A program made the translations under genes and the position numbers. DNA of 64,000 nucleotides, taken from contig NC_134949.1 in assembly GCF_965638725.1 (NCBI RefSeq), forward strand, positions 188,421,706 to 188,485,705, read 5' to 3'. Below, piece after piece: positions 11,004 through 24,728 of this stretch. The stretch is from Aptenodytes patagonicus. Lineage: Eukaryota; Chordata; Aves; Sphenisciformes; Spheniscidae. How positions within the stretch are numbered: the first letter of the stretch is position 1; each line of letters opens with the position of its first letter. The notes beneath the pieces are model-generated. The model was not told the DNA's origin and ran no database searches. It saw nothing but the letters and a program-made list of their open reading frames with translations.

Positions 11004-14000
11004 ATCCTTTATTCAGTCTGATGCAGCTCTTGGGTCATGGCAAAGTGGTTTTACTTTTCATCTTCATGGAAAAGTGAGACTAAATTCTTACTTACCCATT
11101 GATAACAAAGTACTGCTGTTTAGCCCAGCTAATGAGGGGGAAAAAACAAAGTGGTAATTTGTTACTTGACGATAAGACATAATAAAGGATTCTTTGGCTT
11201 TGCTTCTCTGTGTCTGTTGTTTCAGGTTTGATTTAGATTCTTTACATTCCTTCCTTCCTTTGTTCCGAACATGAACAATGTAGACATATGACACTAGATA
11301 TGGCAAGAGGCAAAAATAAATACCAGGCACTTACATTAATAGTACCAGAAAGAATTTACAAGAAGATAGGATACATGAAAAATACTGTCAACCTGGATAA
11401 AAATGTCTATAAATACACATGTAGAGATTTGACATTTTATTCCAGTGTATGACTCAATATAACCCTGCAACAATGAATGCCCTTCCATTTCAAAAATGAT
11501 CAAAACATTTAGAGCTGAATTCTGATATGCTTAGTCCGACTTAGTAGAGGTCTGCTTTGAAAAGAAATCCATTGACTTAGAACAACTTGAGGAGCTAGTA
11601 ACTCTTCAGAATAAATGGAAGCATCATTCTTCCAGTTAATTGCACAGAAACCCCATTCTGATTCTTTTGTTTTTTCTCTGTTTTTAACGCCTGATTTCTA
11701 CCTATTCCAGAATAAAAAAGTCAACTTATTGATATCTCCCCAAACATCAACTAGAATGGCTACAGCTTCTTTGAAAAACATACAGTCTCTATTGGATATG
11801 TCAGAAAGAGAAAAATATACCATTTTCAGTTCTAACAAAAGAGCTTCCAGATCTTGCGTAACAACATTTTTAAAGGTTTGCTTTTATGCGAGTAAAACAC
11901 CTTCATTGTACACATTCTGCTTAACATTTGGATGTTTTTTAAGCAACATTTCAAAGAGATTCTAAATGTGATTCAGTATGACAGAGCAGGTGGAGCATAA
12001 AATGAGTCATAGCAGAACAGCTAAAAGGTCTATCAAAACCAGGATACTTTCTCCAACAACTTCTTACACCAGATGTTTCAGAGGACTAAAAAAATAAATA
12101 ACTCACTAGCAAAATGTGTGAAATTAGAGTTGGAGAGGTGAAGTAGAGAGTGCTCTTTGTGGAGCTAGGATGCATTCTGTTGTATCCTGACCATGATGGA
12201 TTGATGACCTTTATGAGATCATCTGAAGTAGGTTATTCATAAATCCTATTCTTCAGATGGCCACTTAGCCCTTTCCTAATCTATCCGCTTTGAAAGACTT
12301 TGGAAACAAAAGATAAATATTCTAAACATTCTCTTACAAATCCACTCTTTCATATAAGGTAGTTTCTTCCATTACTGGCTCTATTTTGTGCTCCAGGCAT
12401 AGAGTCAACAGCACTGAATTCCACAGTTCAGTTACTATATTCAGACATTTACCAAAAATAAAAACAGAAAAAAAGATGGAATTACACATGCTTGGAAAAA
12501 AAAAAAAAAAAGGACAGCTATGAAATAAATATTTAGAGAACTGTTATGCATATTACAGAATTAGAAATACATTTACATATATTAGTCAATAAATTTATTT
12601 GTAGATGACTGAAGAACAATACTTATAGCTTTCTCATATTTTAGACTAAAATGGCCTATATTTAAGTTTATTATGTCAGTATTTTGTTTAGCGTCCTCCA
12701 ATATAGGAGTGCACTATTTGGAATAAGAGATGACCACCATATGAATACAAGACTATAATTCACTGAAAGAACTCAGCAGATTTCATAAACTAGAAGTAAA
12801 AAGATTGAATGATTTCTGAAGCACTGCAGAACTCAGAGACTGAAATATAGTTGGGCACCTAGTGGAAGGCCTTTTATTGTTATTTATAATATATTGAAAA
12901 TATATATATGATCCTGTAAGTTTTTTTCCAAAGGTAAACATCCCCATATCCCACTTTTGCCAAGCAGAACAGTATACCATAGGCAAGCAATGACACTGGT
13001 GGCTTCTACTGTATAACTCCATTAATGAGCTGGAATACAGGCAGGGTAAGTGAGCATATGTGTTTGTATATATGATGGTTTATTTATTTCCTCAGTACTT
13101 GGTCCCTTTGCAGATACCAAAGAGGGCAAGACACATCTAGCTGTGATGGAAATTAGATTGACATTATCACACCTCGGAAAAACTCTGAATGATATTCACT
13201 TTTGGACTTTATTCTATATGAGTTCCAATTAAGTTTCAAGCTAATACATTTACATACTGTGGCCATAAGAATCCAAATCTACATCTCTGGTGAACTACTG
13301 CCTGTAGCTGAGAAATAGCCAAAGGCAAAGACTCCTGCAAAATATAGCTACTATCACTGAAAAAAAATTTCATTCATTTTGGTTAGGAAACACTCTCTGT
13401 CTTCAAGCTATTTTTTAAACTTTGTTGTTATTTTCCTTTTCCACTATCTTTCGACTTAACAGTCCACATATGGAAGTCCAGAGTTAATCCAGACTTTTAC
13501 TTATATAGCTGAAATGAGACCAATGTCCAAGGCTTCAGTTATTTCTTTACCACACTCAAAAAAGAAGTTTGTTAAAGTCAAGTTAAAAAGGCTTGAAGTA
13601 CAAGCATTTCAAGCGTATGGTATACCTACTCAACCTGGTAGGCAGAAAAGACACAATGTGACCAAGAATCTTGAAGCATCTGTTTTCAAAATGTTCAGAA
13701 CTGATCTGCCTCAGCTCTCCCTGAAGTTAGAAAAACTGGCTTCAGAAAATCCCTTTGGATTTTAGATCTGAGAGAAAATAAGTAAAGGTACTAGCTTTCT
13801 TATTTTGTACAAGTACTTCTCATTCTGACTAATTGATCAGTTTGCTTCTCCATTTTAAGGATGTTAATGGTACTGATAGAGCATCAAAAGAAGTAATCAG
13901 GGAGAAAGGAAAGATAGTTCTTATCCCACAGTCCCTCAAGGATGACAGAAGTAAAATCTATTTCTAATTTAGAAATATTGAAACATTTCTAATGCTTCAT

Positions 14001-16049
14001 GATGAACATGATAACATTTCTAATGTTTCAATATGATTTTTAATATGAATAAAACGGAGTAGGTCTGTTGGGAATAGTTTCCTCAGACCACTTCTACAAA
14101 CATCCAAACTTTTGGAATGTCTTTCAAAATAACCTCCAAACAGTGAAAAATTTTTGACTTGTTCTCAAAATTGAAAGGAATCATGGTTTTGTCTTTCCAT
14201 CCATCTTTCTGTTAATGCTTTTTTCTGCTACTATTTTCTGCCTACTATCTTCATTTTATAAGGGTGGTGTTGACTCTTTCTGAAATGAAATATGCTTAAT
14301 ATCAACAGATTCTGTGAAAAGCAGCAGTGCTTCTTCCTCTAGCAGATTAAGATTACAGAGGACTAATCCATTGCTACAAGTGCAAAAATAAAAAAAAAAA
14401 AAGCATGGTCACCATTTTATTGTTTGATAGCCCTATTATGCACAGTATGTATGGTACTGACTGACATATTCCTTAAGATAGTGTAAAGACTAAATGTAGG
14501 GGTGAGAACCTTAGAGTAACACTATCTGCATGAAAAAGTATTAAATAAATATCCTGCTTTTTAAAGATTTTTATGCATAGCAAATTAATTATGTTTACTC
14601 TTCATATTTCATATGAAATGGGCATTAATTACCCATGCATGCTTTAGTGATTTGCAGTTCACATGGCAATACTTATAAATAATCTTCCAAAAATGCTTGG
14701 GGAGATTCATTCATTTGACAGAATGAATCAAAAACTCTGCTCTCAGCTGATAAGTTAGGCAAGAATTGCATCTGGGAAAAAAAGAAAAATGTCAAAGGCT
14801 GGAGAGAAGGAAGAAATGAGCATTAAAAATGATTCATGAGTTGGAGAACTATTCTGTACAGTGAAAAAGTTAAAGAACTCATTCTTTTTAGCTGATCAAA
14901 GAAAAGAGAAATGTCTTGATTATAGTAAGTAGAGTGTCTCTGGAGAGATGAAATAGTGAATATTGAAGGACTCTTTAAATAGGTATAAAAAAATCATAAA
15001 ATGACCCAAGAGCTAGATATTGAAGCTGTACACACAGAAAACAGAGATTAGATCAACTTTTTAAACAATAAGAATGATTAACAATTGGAAGAAACTAAAG
15101 TAGTGGACTTGTCATCTCTTGATGACATCAAATCATGAAAAAGTGCCTTTCAGGAGGGTATGCTTTAGTTAAAAACAGCTAGGAAAAAGCTACTTACAGG
15201 ACATTTGGTATATTAGGATCAGGTTGGACAATTTAATGGTCAATTCTGATGTTAACCTTTAAACATCTTCTAAATAAATCTCTTGGTCAGTTCTGTGAGT
15301 ATCTTGAATGTGATGGGCGATTCATCAGAATAGTCTTCCCTACTCTGCAGAAAGTTATGCTTATTTAAAAGTCTTTCTGTTTTAGTATTGTCTTTCATAA
15401 CCATAGCTATTACATCTCAGGGTCTCCCTACTGTTCAAGGTATTACATTTGCAACCATGTCAAAAGAAATGTGCTTTTATCACAATCAAACAGTCATATG
15501 TAAATGAATATTCAGTTGAATATTTCCAATTAGGTATCCTATCACATTTATAGTCAGGGTTAGATTTACTTTGCCAAACTTGTCACCTGTGTTAGATTAT
15601 AACATGGATATGTCTGTAATGCAAATTAAGTAGTTTTTGAAAGACTAAGTAGTTTAATTGTAATACCAATTATGAAGACAGGCAAATTAGAGAATCTGAA
15701 CGAATACTGAAAAAGACATTAATCTCACTTAAATTTAACCATCTAAAAGCTAGGCATTTTCTATGCTCTCATTAGGTTCTTTCTTTAGTTAATGCAAACA
15801 GGCAATTCCAGACAACAGTTTATTCCTCTGTGTTAATACCCTTGGATGGGATACTTCGGCTTCTGGAGTGTACCCTTGCTTCCCTCTGTCAGCTGTGGAA
15901 GCTTTTGGTTAGACTAGATACCTGCTTTTAGGCAGCTCAAGTTAAGCAAGATGAATGGTATCTCAGCACTTCTTACTCACTTCTTCCCTTGTATTCAACA
16001 TTGTTTTGACAGTGCATGTTTTATGTCTCTCTCAGAAATGATGGAGTGA
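11004..16049. other. Long unique AT-rich interval, no gene seen
   Basis: About 5 kb without a CR1 tail, LTR end or SINE that I can support. A-rich runs occur at 12497-12512 and near 14390. Open frames at 11615-11965 and 13514-13765 have no recognisable domains, lysine/serine-rich chance composition and no flanking splice pattern that I trust. The interval could be intronic or intergenic. Confidence 0.55.
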
Positions 16050-17245
16050 CTACATCAGTGGACATGGGAAGGGCTACAGATGTCATCTATCTGGACCTCT
16101 GTAAGGCCTTTGACATGGTCCCCCACAACATCCTTCTCTCTAAAATGGAGAGGTATGGATTTGATGGGTGGACTGTCCGGTAAAGGGTGAGGAATTGGTT
16201 AGATGGTCACATCCAGAGGGTAGTGGTCAATGGCTCAATGTCCAGATGGAGGTTGGTGACGAGTGACATCCCGCAGGGGTCCGTATTGGGACCTATACTG
16301 TTTAATATCTTCATCAATGACATAGACAGTGGGATCGAGTGCACCCTCAGCAAGTTTGCAGATGACACCAAGCTGAGTGGTGTGGTCGACACACCAGAGG
16401 GACGGGATGCCATCCAGAGGGACCTGGACAAGCTGGAGAAGTGGGCCTGTGTGAACCTCATGAGGTTTAACAAGGCCAAGTGCAGGGTCCTGCACGTGGG
16501 TCGGGGCAACCCCCAGTATCAATCCAGGCTGGGGGATGAAAGGATTGAGAGCAGCCCTGCAGAGAAGGACTTGGGGGTACTGGTGGATGACAAGCTGGAC
16601 ATGAGCCAGCAATGTGCGCTCGCAGCCCAGAAGGCCAATTGTATCCTGGGCTGCATCCAAACAAGCGTGGCCAGCAGGTGGAGGGAGGGGATTCTGCCCC
16701 TCTCCTCTGCTCTGGTGAGACCCCACCTGGAGTACTGTGTCCAGCTCTGGAGCCCTCAGCATAAGAAAGACACGGACCTGTTGGAGTGTGTCCAGAAGAG
16801 GGCCACGAAAATGATCAGGGGGATGGAACACCTCTCCTCTGAAGAAAGGCTGAGAGAGTTGGGGTTGTTCAGCCTGGAGAAGAGAAGGCTTTGGGGAGAC
16901 CTTATTGCAGCCTATCAGTACTTAAAGGGGGCTTATAAGAAAGATGGCGGCAAACTTTTTAGCAGGGTCTGTTGCGATAGGACAAGGGCTAATGGTTTTA
17001 AACTAAAGGGGGGTAGATTTAGACTAGATAGAAGGAAGAAATTTTTTACGCTGAGGGTGGTGAAACACTGGCACAGGTTTCCCAGAGAGGTGGTGGCTGC
17101 CCCATCCCTGGAAACATTCAGGGTCAGGTTGGACAGGGCTCTGAGCAACCTGATCTAGTTGAAGATGTCCCTGCCCACGGCAGGGGAGTTGGACTAGATG
17201 ACCTTCAGAGGTCCTTTCCAACCCAAACTATTCTATGATTCTATG
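16050..17245 (+). mobile_element. 5'-truncated CR1 LINE, group A
   Basis: Begins inside the RT domain, just before the 'L-DL-KAFD' block (ctggacctctgtaaggcc), and runs to two ATTCTATG repeats at 17230-17245. The 3' UTR has the group-A 'ctgcccacggcagggg' signature. An in-frame stop (taa at 16181) lies where related copies continue, so the long open frame only starts after it. It includes the unbroken sequence that acts as an empty-site reference for the nested insertion at 37758-38843. Confidence 0.92.
16187..17158 (+). pseudogene. CR1 ORF2 remnant (RT and C-terminal region)
   Basis: About 323 codons open without an ATG at the start; the first codon is GTG and a stop sits two codons upstream, so this is not a gene start. 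The frame holds the RT blocks [14 protein letters not shown] and [11 protein letters not shown] (the catalytic FADD), then the CR1 C-terminal region with [13 protein letters not shown] and [12 protein letters not shown], and ends at the normal ORF2 stop. The endonuclease and the first RT catalytic Asp block are missing from the frame. It is a dead-on-arrival copy. Confidence 0.85.
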
Positions 17246-20200
17246 AAATACAGATCCTGGGGTAGAAATTTTGACAGTTGCCCAATTACTTTTCTCACTA
17301 GGAGTAGAGAAGCATCAACTTCACCACACTGTTCTCTCAGGCCACCCATCTACTTCTCTGCTGAGCTACTGTGGAGTATTGGGAACTTTGGACAAGACCA
17401 CAGTGCTCAGGAAAAAAAAAGAAAAACATAAAAAAGAGAGAAGTTGTATACCTCCTTTTCACTTTTCCCATCTTTCTTCTTCACATTCTTTTCTGTAATA
17501 GAAGGTTTTTGCCAGGGATAAAGAAAAGGAGGAGTAAGGAATTTCCTTTTTTCCCCCATCCTTCTCTCTGGGAAACTTAAACCATGTATCCTCGCTAATA
17601 ACCACGGGGGCCAGGAGGGCTGGTAGGACCAAGCTCAGACATACAATGACTTACCCAGTGTTCTGTGTCCTTTAAGATCTGAAATCTGAATGGAAAGTCA
17701 CTCCAACAGTACACACTTGCTACTTTCAAATTGCTTCTCTCAGCAAAGCCAAGACAAGCTATACTAAGATTGATTCAGCAGATAGCTTTATTGTTGTTCT
17801 TAATACTGGTGCAAGTCTCACTAACGGGATACCTGGACTTGTACAAGTGAAGAGCAAGGTGGGGAATCACGTATGTCCGAATAAGATGGCATGAAAGATG
17901 AAGAATGAAAATAATAGTAAAAGAAATTAAGCCTACCTGTACAATGCAAAAGTGTATACAAGAATGGCATCGTGTAGGGAATACATAAAAAGGAACAGTG
18001 AACTTATATGCCACCCCTTTGTTATCATGAGATAACCATATGACCATGACAAATCTTTCCCCTCTTCTTTTCTTCCCCACTGAAGTATATAGAGGCAGGG
18101 ACTTCCTAAGATGTGGCAAAGCTCCTCTCTCATTAGCACTGGGTAACAAGCCAGTCCACCTGTGGTGCAACTCATCTCCCATTTGGATCACAGATGTGTC
18201 TTCTCTTCTTTAAATAAATTTATTTTCAAAAGGGTACAGTCTGTCTGCTTATGCAGTTCTGTACATTGTCAAACAGAGCAGGAAGCAGAACTGAATATTC
18301 TGGTTCATCTCTTGATCCATAACTGCTTGAAGGGACTAGCTCGCAGTGCTTAACACAAGATCTGTTTTTTCCTTCTTCACTGAAAAAAGATCAGCTTTCC
18401 AGGTAATCCACAGGGTAGTCTAGGGACTGATAGCATTCATGCGAGGATATTGGGGGTAACTGCAGTCAAGACTGCTGTACCTACTTTGAAGGATTACTTG
18501 ATGTGATCTCAGGTAATGGGTCAGTCACTATTAACACATTGTCAGGATTCAGCTGGATGCCCAGGAATGCTTTTCCTCACAACAGAAGAGTGAAAAATAT
18601 ATTTTAACTGTCAAGTCTGTATTTTATGCAGGGCTAATCCGCATAGATTTGAAGTATCATATGGATGGGCAGTATTCATGCCAACTATTACAAGCCTGTA
18701 ACTTCCCATGTTGACTAACATAAGGCAGCAGTTGAAACTGGAATAGCTAAAGCATTTATCACCCTGACCTGTCCATGTTGATCCTCTCCAAGCTCCTGAA
18801 CTGCTGCAGTTTACAATTCAGTCCAATAAAGTACACAGGAGCCAACTGTGACTCCTTCTAATGTGCTAGGGTACAGTGGCCATTCAGAAACCTCTGCGTG
18901 TTAACCCATCCATGTTTCTGGGGGAGCAAAATCAGGGAAGAGGGCAGGTGATAGCCATTTCACTCATGCACATCTAACATACAGTGCAGTATGAGTCCCT
19001 CACTGCAGTATGCAGTGAGGGATACTTCTACCCCATCTTAGACATAAAAAAATTGGATTTTTAAGTCTGAGCAGTTCTTATTACGAGAGAGAGAAATAGG
19101 CATTTTCAACGAGTGATTGAAATCACCCCTTGTTGCCAAGGTCACCAATGGAGAGATTTACAGAGCAATTCAGAGTACCCAGTTAAATGAAACTCCCTCT
19201 CTCTCAGCTCCACCAGGGTTCCTTTGTGTGTGAGATTATCTCACACATGCGAGGAGCAGGAGGAAAAGAGAGAGATCTATATCATCTTCACAAGCATCCT
19301 TTTCCAGGAATATTGAGTAAGAATATCCAGAAACTACCATGCATTTTCTTCAGAAGTATACATGTAATAGTAATGATTAGTATGCTGGTATGAAAAGAAT
19401 ATTGTTATGTAACTCAGATTTTTTATTTTATCTTGTTAAAAGTTCTATATTAAACTTAAAAAAAAAAACCTTTCAATCTTTAAGATCAGTTTATCTTTGT
19501 TCCAGGTGCTTCCCAGGTGGGTGCTATGTTTAATAGAATATGCTTAAAAAGAAACTTTTCTAAAGTAGGGCAACATTGCATTTTGCAAACCATTAAGTGC
19601 AAAAATTAAATAAGTAGTTTTACTCATTAAATTTATACATAATTTTAAAGTGTTTTTAATTAAAATAATCTATGGTGTTTGAACTGATACACGTTTGGAA
19701 CACTTCAATATTATGTTTAGGTTGCTTTGGTCTTCCTGAGGGAACTTTTTGATATTACAAAAATGAATCCTTTTTTTGTGGTTGTTTTTTTTCGTTTTCT
19801 TTGATGACCAAGTGAAACCACTTAAAAGTCTTGGACCTTAAATATTGAGTACAGTATGCCCTTGACTTATCCTTCTGTGAGTTATTCAGAGTCATATTAG
19901 CTACATTCAGTTGCATTTAAATTGGTTTGCCACTTATTCCTTTCATCAATATTTCGTACTATGATGTGAAATAACTTCAGCTGCTTCTCCCTTTCTTGTT
20001 TTATCATTTGAAGGTAAGTGCCTAGTTTTCATAAGAAAGCTGTATATTTGTTCTGCTTGCCACACTTTAAAAAAAAGTTGCAGATCACCACACAACTACA
20101 CTTTTGAAAGAAAATTCCACTATTTTAGAAATAACCTTGATGGAGCAGGAGCATATAAAAGTAATTACTTTATGGGAAAGCCATTACTGAAACTAAAATC

Positions 20201-22004
20201 GGGAGGTTTTGAGTGTTTCATTGTGGATGACTGTGCAGCTTCCAGCATAGGTTATTGAAGACCAAACTTCAGTAACAACTGACAGCAGTTCAATAACATA
20301 TGTGAAACAAGTAACACTATTTCATTTTTGTCTTTCATCATGAAGGATGTCAATAAATAACTGTATATTATCCATACTGAAATATTTCCTTAAAATACAG
20401 GCTCATCTGAGGTAAAACTTTGTAACTGCTTTATGTATCAAAACAGTAATATAGGATGAAAAAGCCTAGATTGTCTTACATAATGAAAAAGCATTTGAGC
20501 AGGAGGTTAATAATTATCCTAATTAGATTTGATCAGTAAAACCTGCTTAATAGCCTTTAATGATCACAAGTGCTCATGACCCTAATTCTATTTACATCTC
20601 TCACCATCAAGATTAAGAAAGGGGTCTAAGCAGATCAGCAGAAGTCTGGAGGAATTTTACTCCCTTCATTTTCTATATTTTCACAGCTGTTACTCACCTT
20701 AAAAGATCTCTTTTTTTTTTTTTTTGAAAAGCACGACAGCTGTAAAAGGAAGGATTTCAAGAATTTCTATCTCTACCTCAACATCTTGGGATTTTAAGGG
20801 AAAGGGTTCTATTCTTCAGGGATGTCAGTGGACAGCTTTCCAGAGCACAAAAGCCATGTCTTCTAAGAATAAAATTACCTGCATTAAATGACATTTTTAA
20901 ATTAGCCTTTGTTATGGGCTGATTTCACATGATCTTTCAAAGGAAAACTCTGGGAATACAATGTATTCCCACACAAAATTACCACACAATAAAAGTGAAA
21001 GATAAGTCATAGGAGAATTGAAATAAAGAAGCAAAAACAGTTGTAATGGACAAATAGGATTTGCACAAGAGTACACTAGAATACCTCAGGATAAGGAAGA
21101 CAACCCTTAAAAGCAGCAGGAAACAAATTACACCATCTGTTCAAAAAACCTGAGCCTTATCAAGGTACCTTTAGGGCTGCACATAAACACTGTCTCAAGT
21201 GTCTTTTGCAGTTTGTCTATTACTGCCTAGAAATGCTTCAGAAGAATAACCCACTGAGACCTATAATCTCTAGTCAAAAGCAATTATTATAAATGCATCT
21301 GAAAACATAGCTGAGCTTTCAAAATCTCACCACATATGTTCTACTGCATCACAAAGGTCTCACTCTGATGTCATGATCTACTAAGCTTTAGACAAGGAAG
21401 TTCAAATAAATTTAAGGTATCTAACTATTTTGCAAATTACATATAAAGAACACAGTACTGCCAAGATAAATTCAATTGTATCTTTTTCAGGGTTTTTGCA
21501 AGAAAGAATTTCTTCCAAGATTCAAACCAACAGTTGAATTATCTACATATCAATATCTAATCTGTGTACAGTGTACAGATGAAAACCAGCCCTAAATTTG
21601 AGGATATATATGCTGTCTAAATAAAAATACACAGAATACAAAAAAAAATATGGAAAAGAATTTTTGTACCAGGTCCCACAAGAAAATATCTGAGAAAAAG
21701 CAGGGTAGAAAAAACTGTTTTAAATATCCCCCCCCCATTAGAAGAAAGAGTATGAATAAAAGAGCTTTCCACTCAGGCAGAAATGCAACTGCTTTATCCT
21801 TGGCCTGAATCACAAGGTCAAATTCCTCAAAATGTGCTTGGCAGGTAGTATATAGGGGGAAAAAAAAAAAAAAAAAAATTATATATATGCACACACTAAA
21901 GCAATCAATGCAACTATATTAAGATTTTGGAATCACAACATCCTACCTCTGCTTGAATGTTTGGCTTCATCCTTTGAATTACTAAACATCCTAAATTTCA
22001 AGAG
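17246..22004. other. Long unique AT-rich interval, no gene seen
   Basis: Nothing recognised apart from a short perfect hairpin at 18996-19022 (listed separately), a T run at 20709-20724, and an A run at 21859-21878. No reliable exon. Confidence 0.5.
18988..19025. other. Perfect 12-bp inverted repeat with 3-nt loop
   Basis: The arm tccctcactgca (18996-19007) faces tgcagtgaggga (19011-19022) across the loop gta. A further 4-bp pairing (agta/tact) lies outside a 4-nt one-sided bulge. The stem is too short for a standard microRNA precursor and lacks a U-tract. The function is unknown and it may be chance. Confidence 0.45.
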
Positions 22005-22218
22005 TAAACAGGTGTAACCCTGTAGCCCTGTAATATTGTACTGTCATGACTAGTAACAGGCCATAAGCTTTATACAGAGTTTGCACAGCCTCAGAACTGA
22101 GGCTTGTCAGGCTTATTCTGTCTGAAGTTACCTTGACCTGCCTACAGCTATGTTTTACCTAGTTTAGCTATGACAGTGGTTTTTCTAACTGAGTGGGTGG
22201 TGATGGATAATTTGTTTT

Positions 22219-22445
22219 AGAATCATAGAATCATAGAATCATTGAGGTTGGAAAAGACCTCTAAGGTCATCGAGTCCAACCGTCAACCCAACAGCACCAG
22301 GCCCACTAAACCATGTCCCTAAGCGCCTCATCTACACGTCTTTTAAAAACCTCCAGGGATGGGGACTCCACCACTTCCCTGGGCAGCCTGTTCCAATGTT
22401 TCACCACTCTTTCAGTAAAGAAATTTTTCCTTACATCCAATCTAA
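22219..22445 (-). mobile_element. Short CR1 LINE 3' end, group B
   Basis: On the minus strand this is the last 230 bp of a group-B CR1. It contains the end of ORF2, the stop, the 3' UTR with the ggttggac...ttccaacc stem (plus-strand view: 'ggttggaaaagacctctaag' and 'gtccaaccgtcaaccc'), and three ATTCTATG repeats at 22219-22242. It is inserted in unclassified repeat copy 1 and is a severely 5'-truncated copy. Confidence 0.92.
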
Positions 22446-22476
22446 TTGTGTTTATCTTTGTATAGCACAAACATAG

Positions 22477-23026
22477 TGTTGTGGTTTAACCCAGCAGGCA
22501 GCTAAACACCACACAGCCGTTTGCTCACCCCCGCAGCGGGATGGGGGAGAGAATCGAAAAAAAAAAGGCAAAACTCATGGGTTTACATAAAGACAATTTA
22601 ATAGGACACAAAAGAAAGGGAAAATAATAATAATGATAAAAGAATATACAAAGCAAGTGATGCATGATGCGATTGCTCACCACCCGCTGACCGATGCCCA
22701 GCCAGTTCCTGAGCAGCGGCCCCCCCGGCCAGCTTTTCCCCTAGTTTATATACTGAGCATGACGTCATATGGTCTGGGATATCCCTTTGGCCAGTTGGGG
22801 TCAGCTGTCCCGGCTGTGTCCCCTCCTAGCTTCTTGTGCACCCCCAGCCTACTTGCTGGTGGGGCAGTGTGAGAAGCAGAAAAGGCCTTGACTCTGTGTA
22901 AGCACTGCTCAGCAGTAACTAAAACATCCCTGTGTTATCAACATTGTTCTCATGCTAAATCCAAAACACAGCACTATACCAGTTACTAGAAAGAAAATTA
23001 ACTCTATCCCAGCCAAAACCAGGACT
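22477..23026 (-). mobile_element. Solo LTR of an avian endogenous retrovirus
   Basis: A 550-bp minus-strand member of the same LTR family as 9550-10108, flanked by a perfect 5-bp duplication CATAG (22472-22476 and 23027-23031). The U3 start (minus strand) has lost its canonical terminal base. The TATA box is intact in this copy (tatataaa on the minus strand at 22745-22752). Internal retroviral genes are absent. It is inserted in unclassified repeat copy 1. Confidence 0.88.
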
Positions 23027-23660
23027 CATAGTTTTATATAGATAGCAGTTACAAGCAGTTATTCTATATAGAATGAGATATTTACTACTATGCCATAGTG
23101 ATGTAGTGTAGAGAAATAGGTGTCTGGTATGATAACAGAGGCCTTGAGAAGTGGGAACACAGGATGCAGAATGGAGAAGTACAGATATGGGATGATTAGG
23201 GATGTGGCACAGGCACAGGCTGGCACTGGAGACCCCACAGCTATACACAGCTCACCCACAGTCAGTTATAGTAGTGCAAACCTGGAGCTGGACAAACCTA
23301 TGGGTGACAAAGAGGACAATAGTAGTTAACATACCTAAAAGGCATCACGTACAGTACCTTCGGATGTAATATGGTGCTGCAGACAAAGAAAGAAAGAGAA
23401 AAGATGTAAAAGTGTTTTAGAAAACACATGAAAAGGATCCCAACTGGATCCTACAGTGAAGAAGAAACCATTAAAATGAATACCACATTCCTCCCAGTGA
23501 AGGATTGCAGGTGCTGACAACTCCCATTATGAGCAGAATGAAACCATCGACCTTAGGACCCTAAAGAGCACGGTGAGAGTAAGTATAACACCAGGAAAAG
23601 GACTAGAAAGTAAAGAGTGTGTGTATAACTATATTAACTATATTACTGAAACCTTTTCTG

Positions 23661-24728
23661 CATAGAAGTATTCGTTCTCTTTCTACAATAATTACTTTTG
23701 AAATAAAATTATTCTTGGACTCTTAAGATTTCAATTCCACAAACAATAAGTTTTTTAGCTTTAAGTATAAGATATGTTTCTTCTTTGCCCATAAGCAGGA
23801 TTTTGAGAGTAACACAAGACAGATTACAGTATGTAGACTTTTTTTTGTTAAGAAATCAATATTTGACTGTTGGGTGTCATTTCCTATGCTTTATTACGGA
23901 AATGAAGTGTACTATGTATGTCTAAATTCAGGGGGGGGGAAATATTAACTACGACTGGTTTAACATAAATTCTGACTTTCTGAAAGAGGACTAGAGATTT
24001 CCTTCTCTATTGTATGTTGGTAACTTCTATAGTGAATTCTCATGATTTTAAAATATGTTTTTATTTCTCTCCCTATCCTAAACTCAGACTGGTCTTTCTC
24101 ACTACACAAACTTGTCTTGTAAAGAAACAATTCTGCAGGAATACCTGATCTCTTCATAGAGTTTTTAAGGGTTTTTGATTGTATAAGTGATTGGGATTTA
24201 GAGAAAAACTTCCCTTGGTTGTACATAAATTGTGATGTTCACCTGCACTCACACCATTAAAGCCACTGAGATTTGCATCCTTCATTTCAATGAGACATCC
24301 ATACTAATAACCTGTGAGTACTGAATGCCATCACAACCAAAAAAATTCTATTCACTTCTTTGTATCTAAATTGGGTAGTTATGGCTCTGAAATACACTAC
24401 TCGGTGCACACAACATAGATTTCTTGAGAAAGAGAAAGCCAATGACACATAGTAAATTTTTCTAAATATAAGGACACTTTTAACTCAGATGACTTCTGAT
24501 GTTTATGGAAATAACTTTTTAGATTATTTTCATACTGATTTAAAACAATTTCAAAGAAGCTTCAAAGGGGTGTTAACTATGAATTGTAAAATATTACTGC
24601 ACAGGTAAACTAATCGTTTGAATTCAGGTCATATGTCTCTTCAGAAAGGTATTATTAGTGCAATTATATCATTGCTCAATGATGAGACGCTAGCATGAAA
24701 TTTTCAGTTTCAGTACTTTCTTTAAGTT
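23661..24728. other. Unique DNA, no gene seen
   Basis: AT-rich DNA between the old repeat and the next CR1 tail. Contains a G9 run near 23931. Nothing else recognised. Confidence 0.5.

Larger units (their letters stand above)
22005..23660 (+). repeat. Unclassified old repeat, copy 1 (interrupted)
   Basis: Found by comparing the window with itself. Pieces at 22005-22218 and 23032-23660 align in order with 27375-28215. Shared anchors are 'aacaggcca', the 'ttttacctagtttagct'/'ttttagcttgtttagct' block, 'gataacagaggcc'/'gatagcagaagcc', and near the end 'tgtataactatattaac' against 'tgtataacaatgttaac'. This copy was later interrupted by a CR1 tail (22219-22445) and a solo LTR (22477-23026). The overall length without insertions is about 0.85 kb. 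It could be an old LTR or a DNA transposon; I do not recognise the family. Confidence 0.6.

Noticed and set aside
13514..13765. 83-codon open frame, possible host exon
   Set aside because: Lysine-rich, no recognised domain and no convincing splice signals; comparable to chance frames in the same interval.
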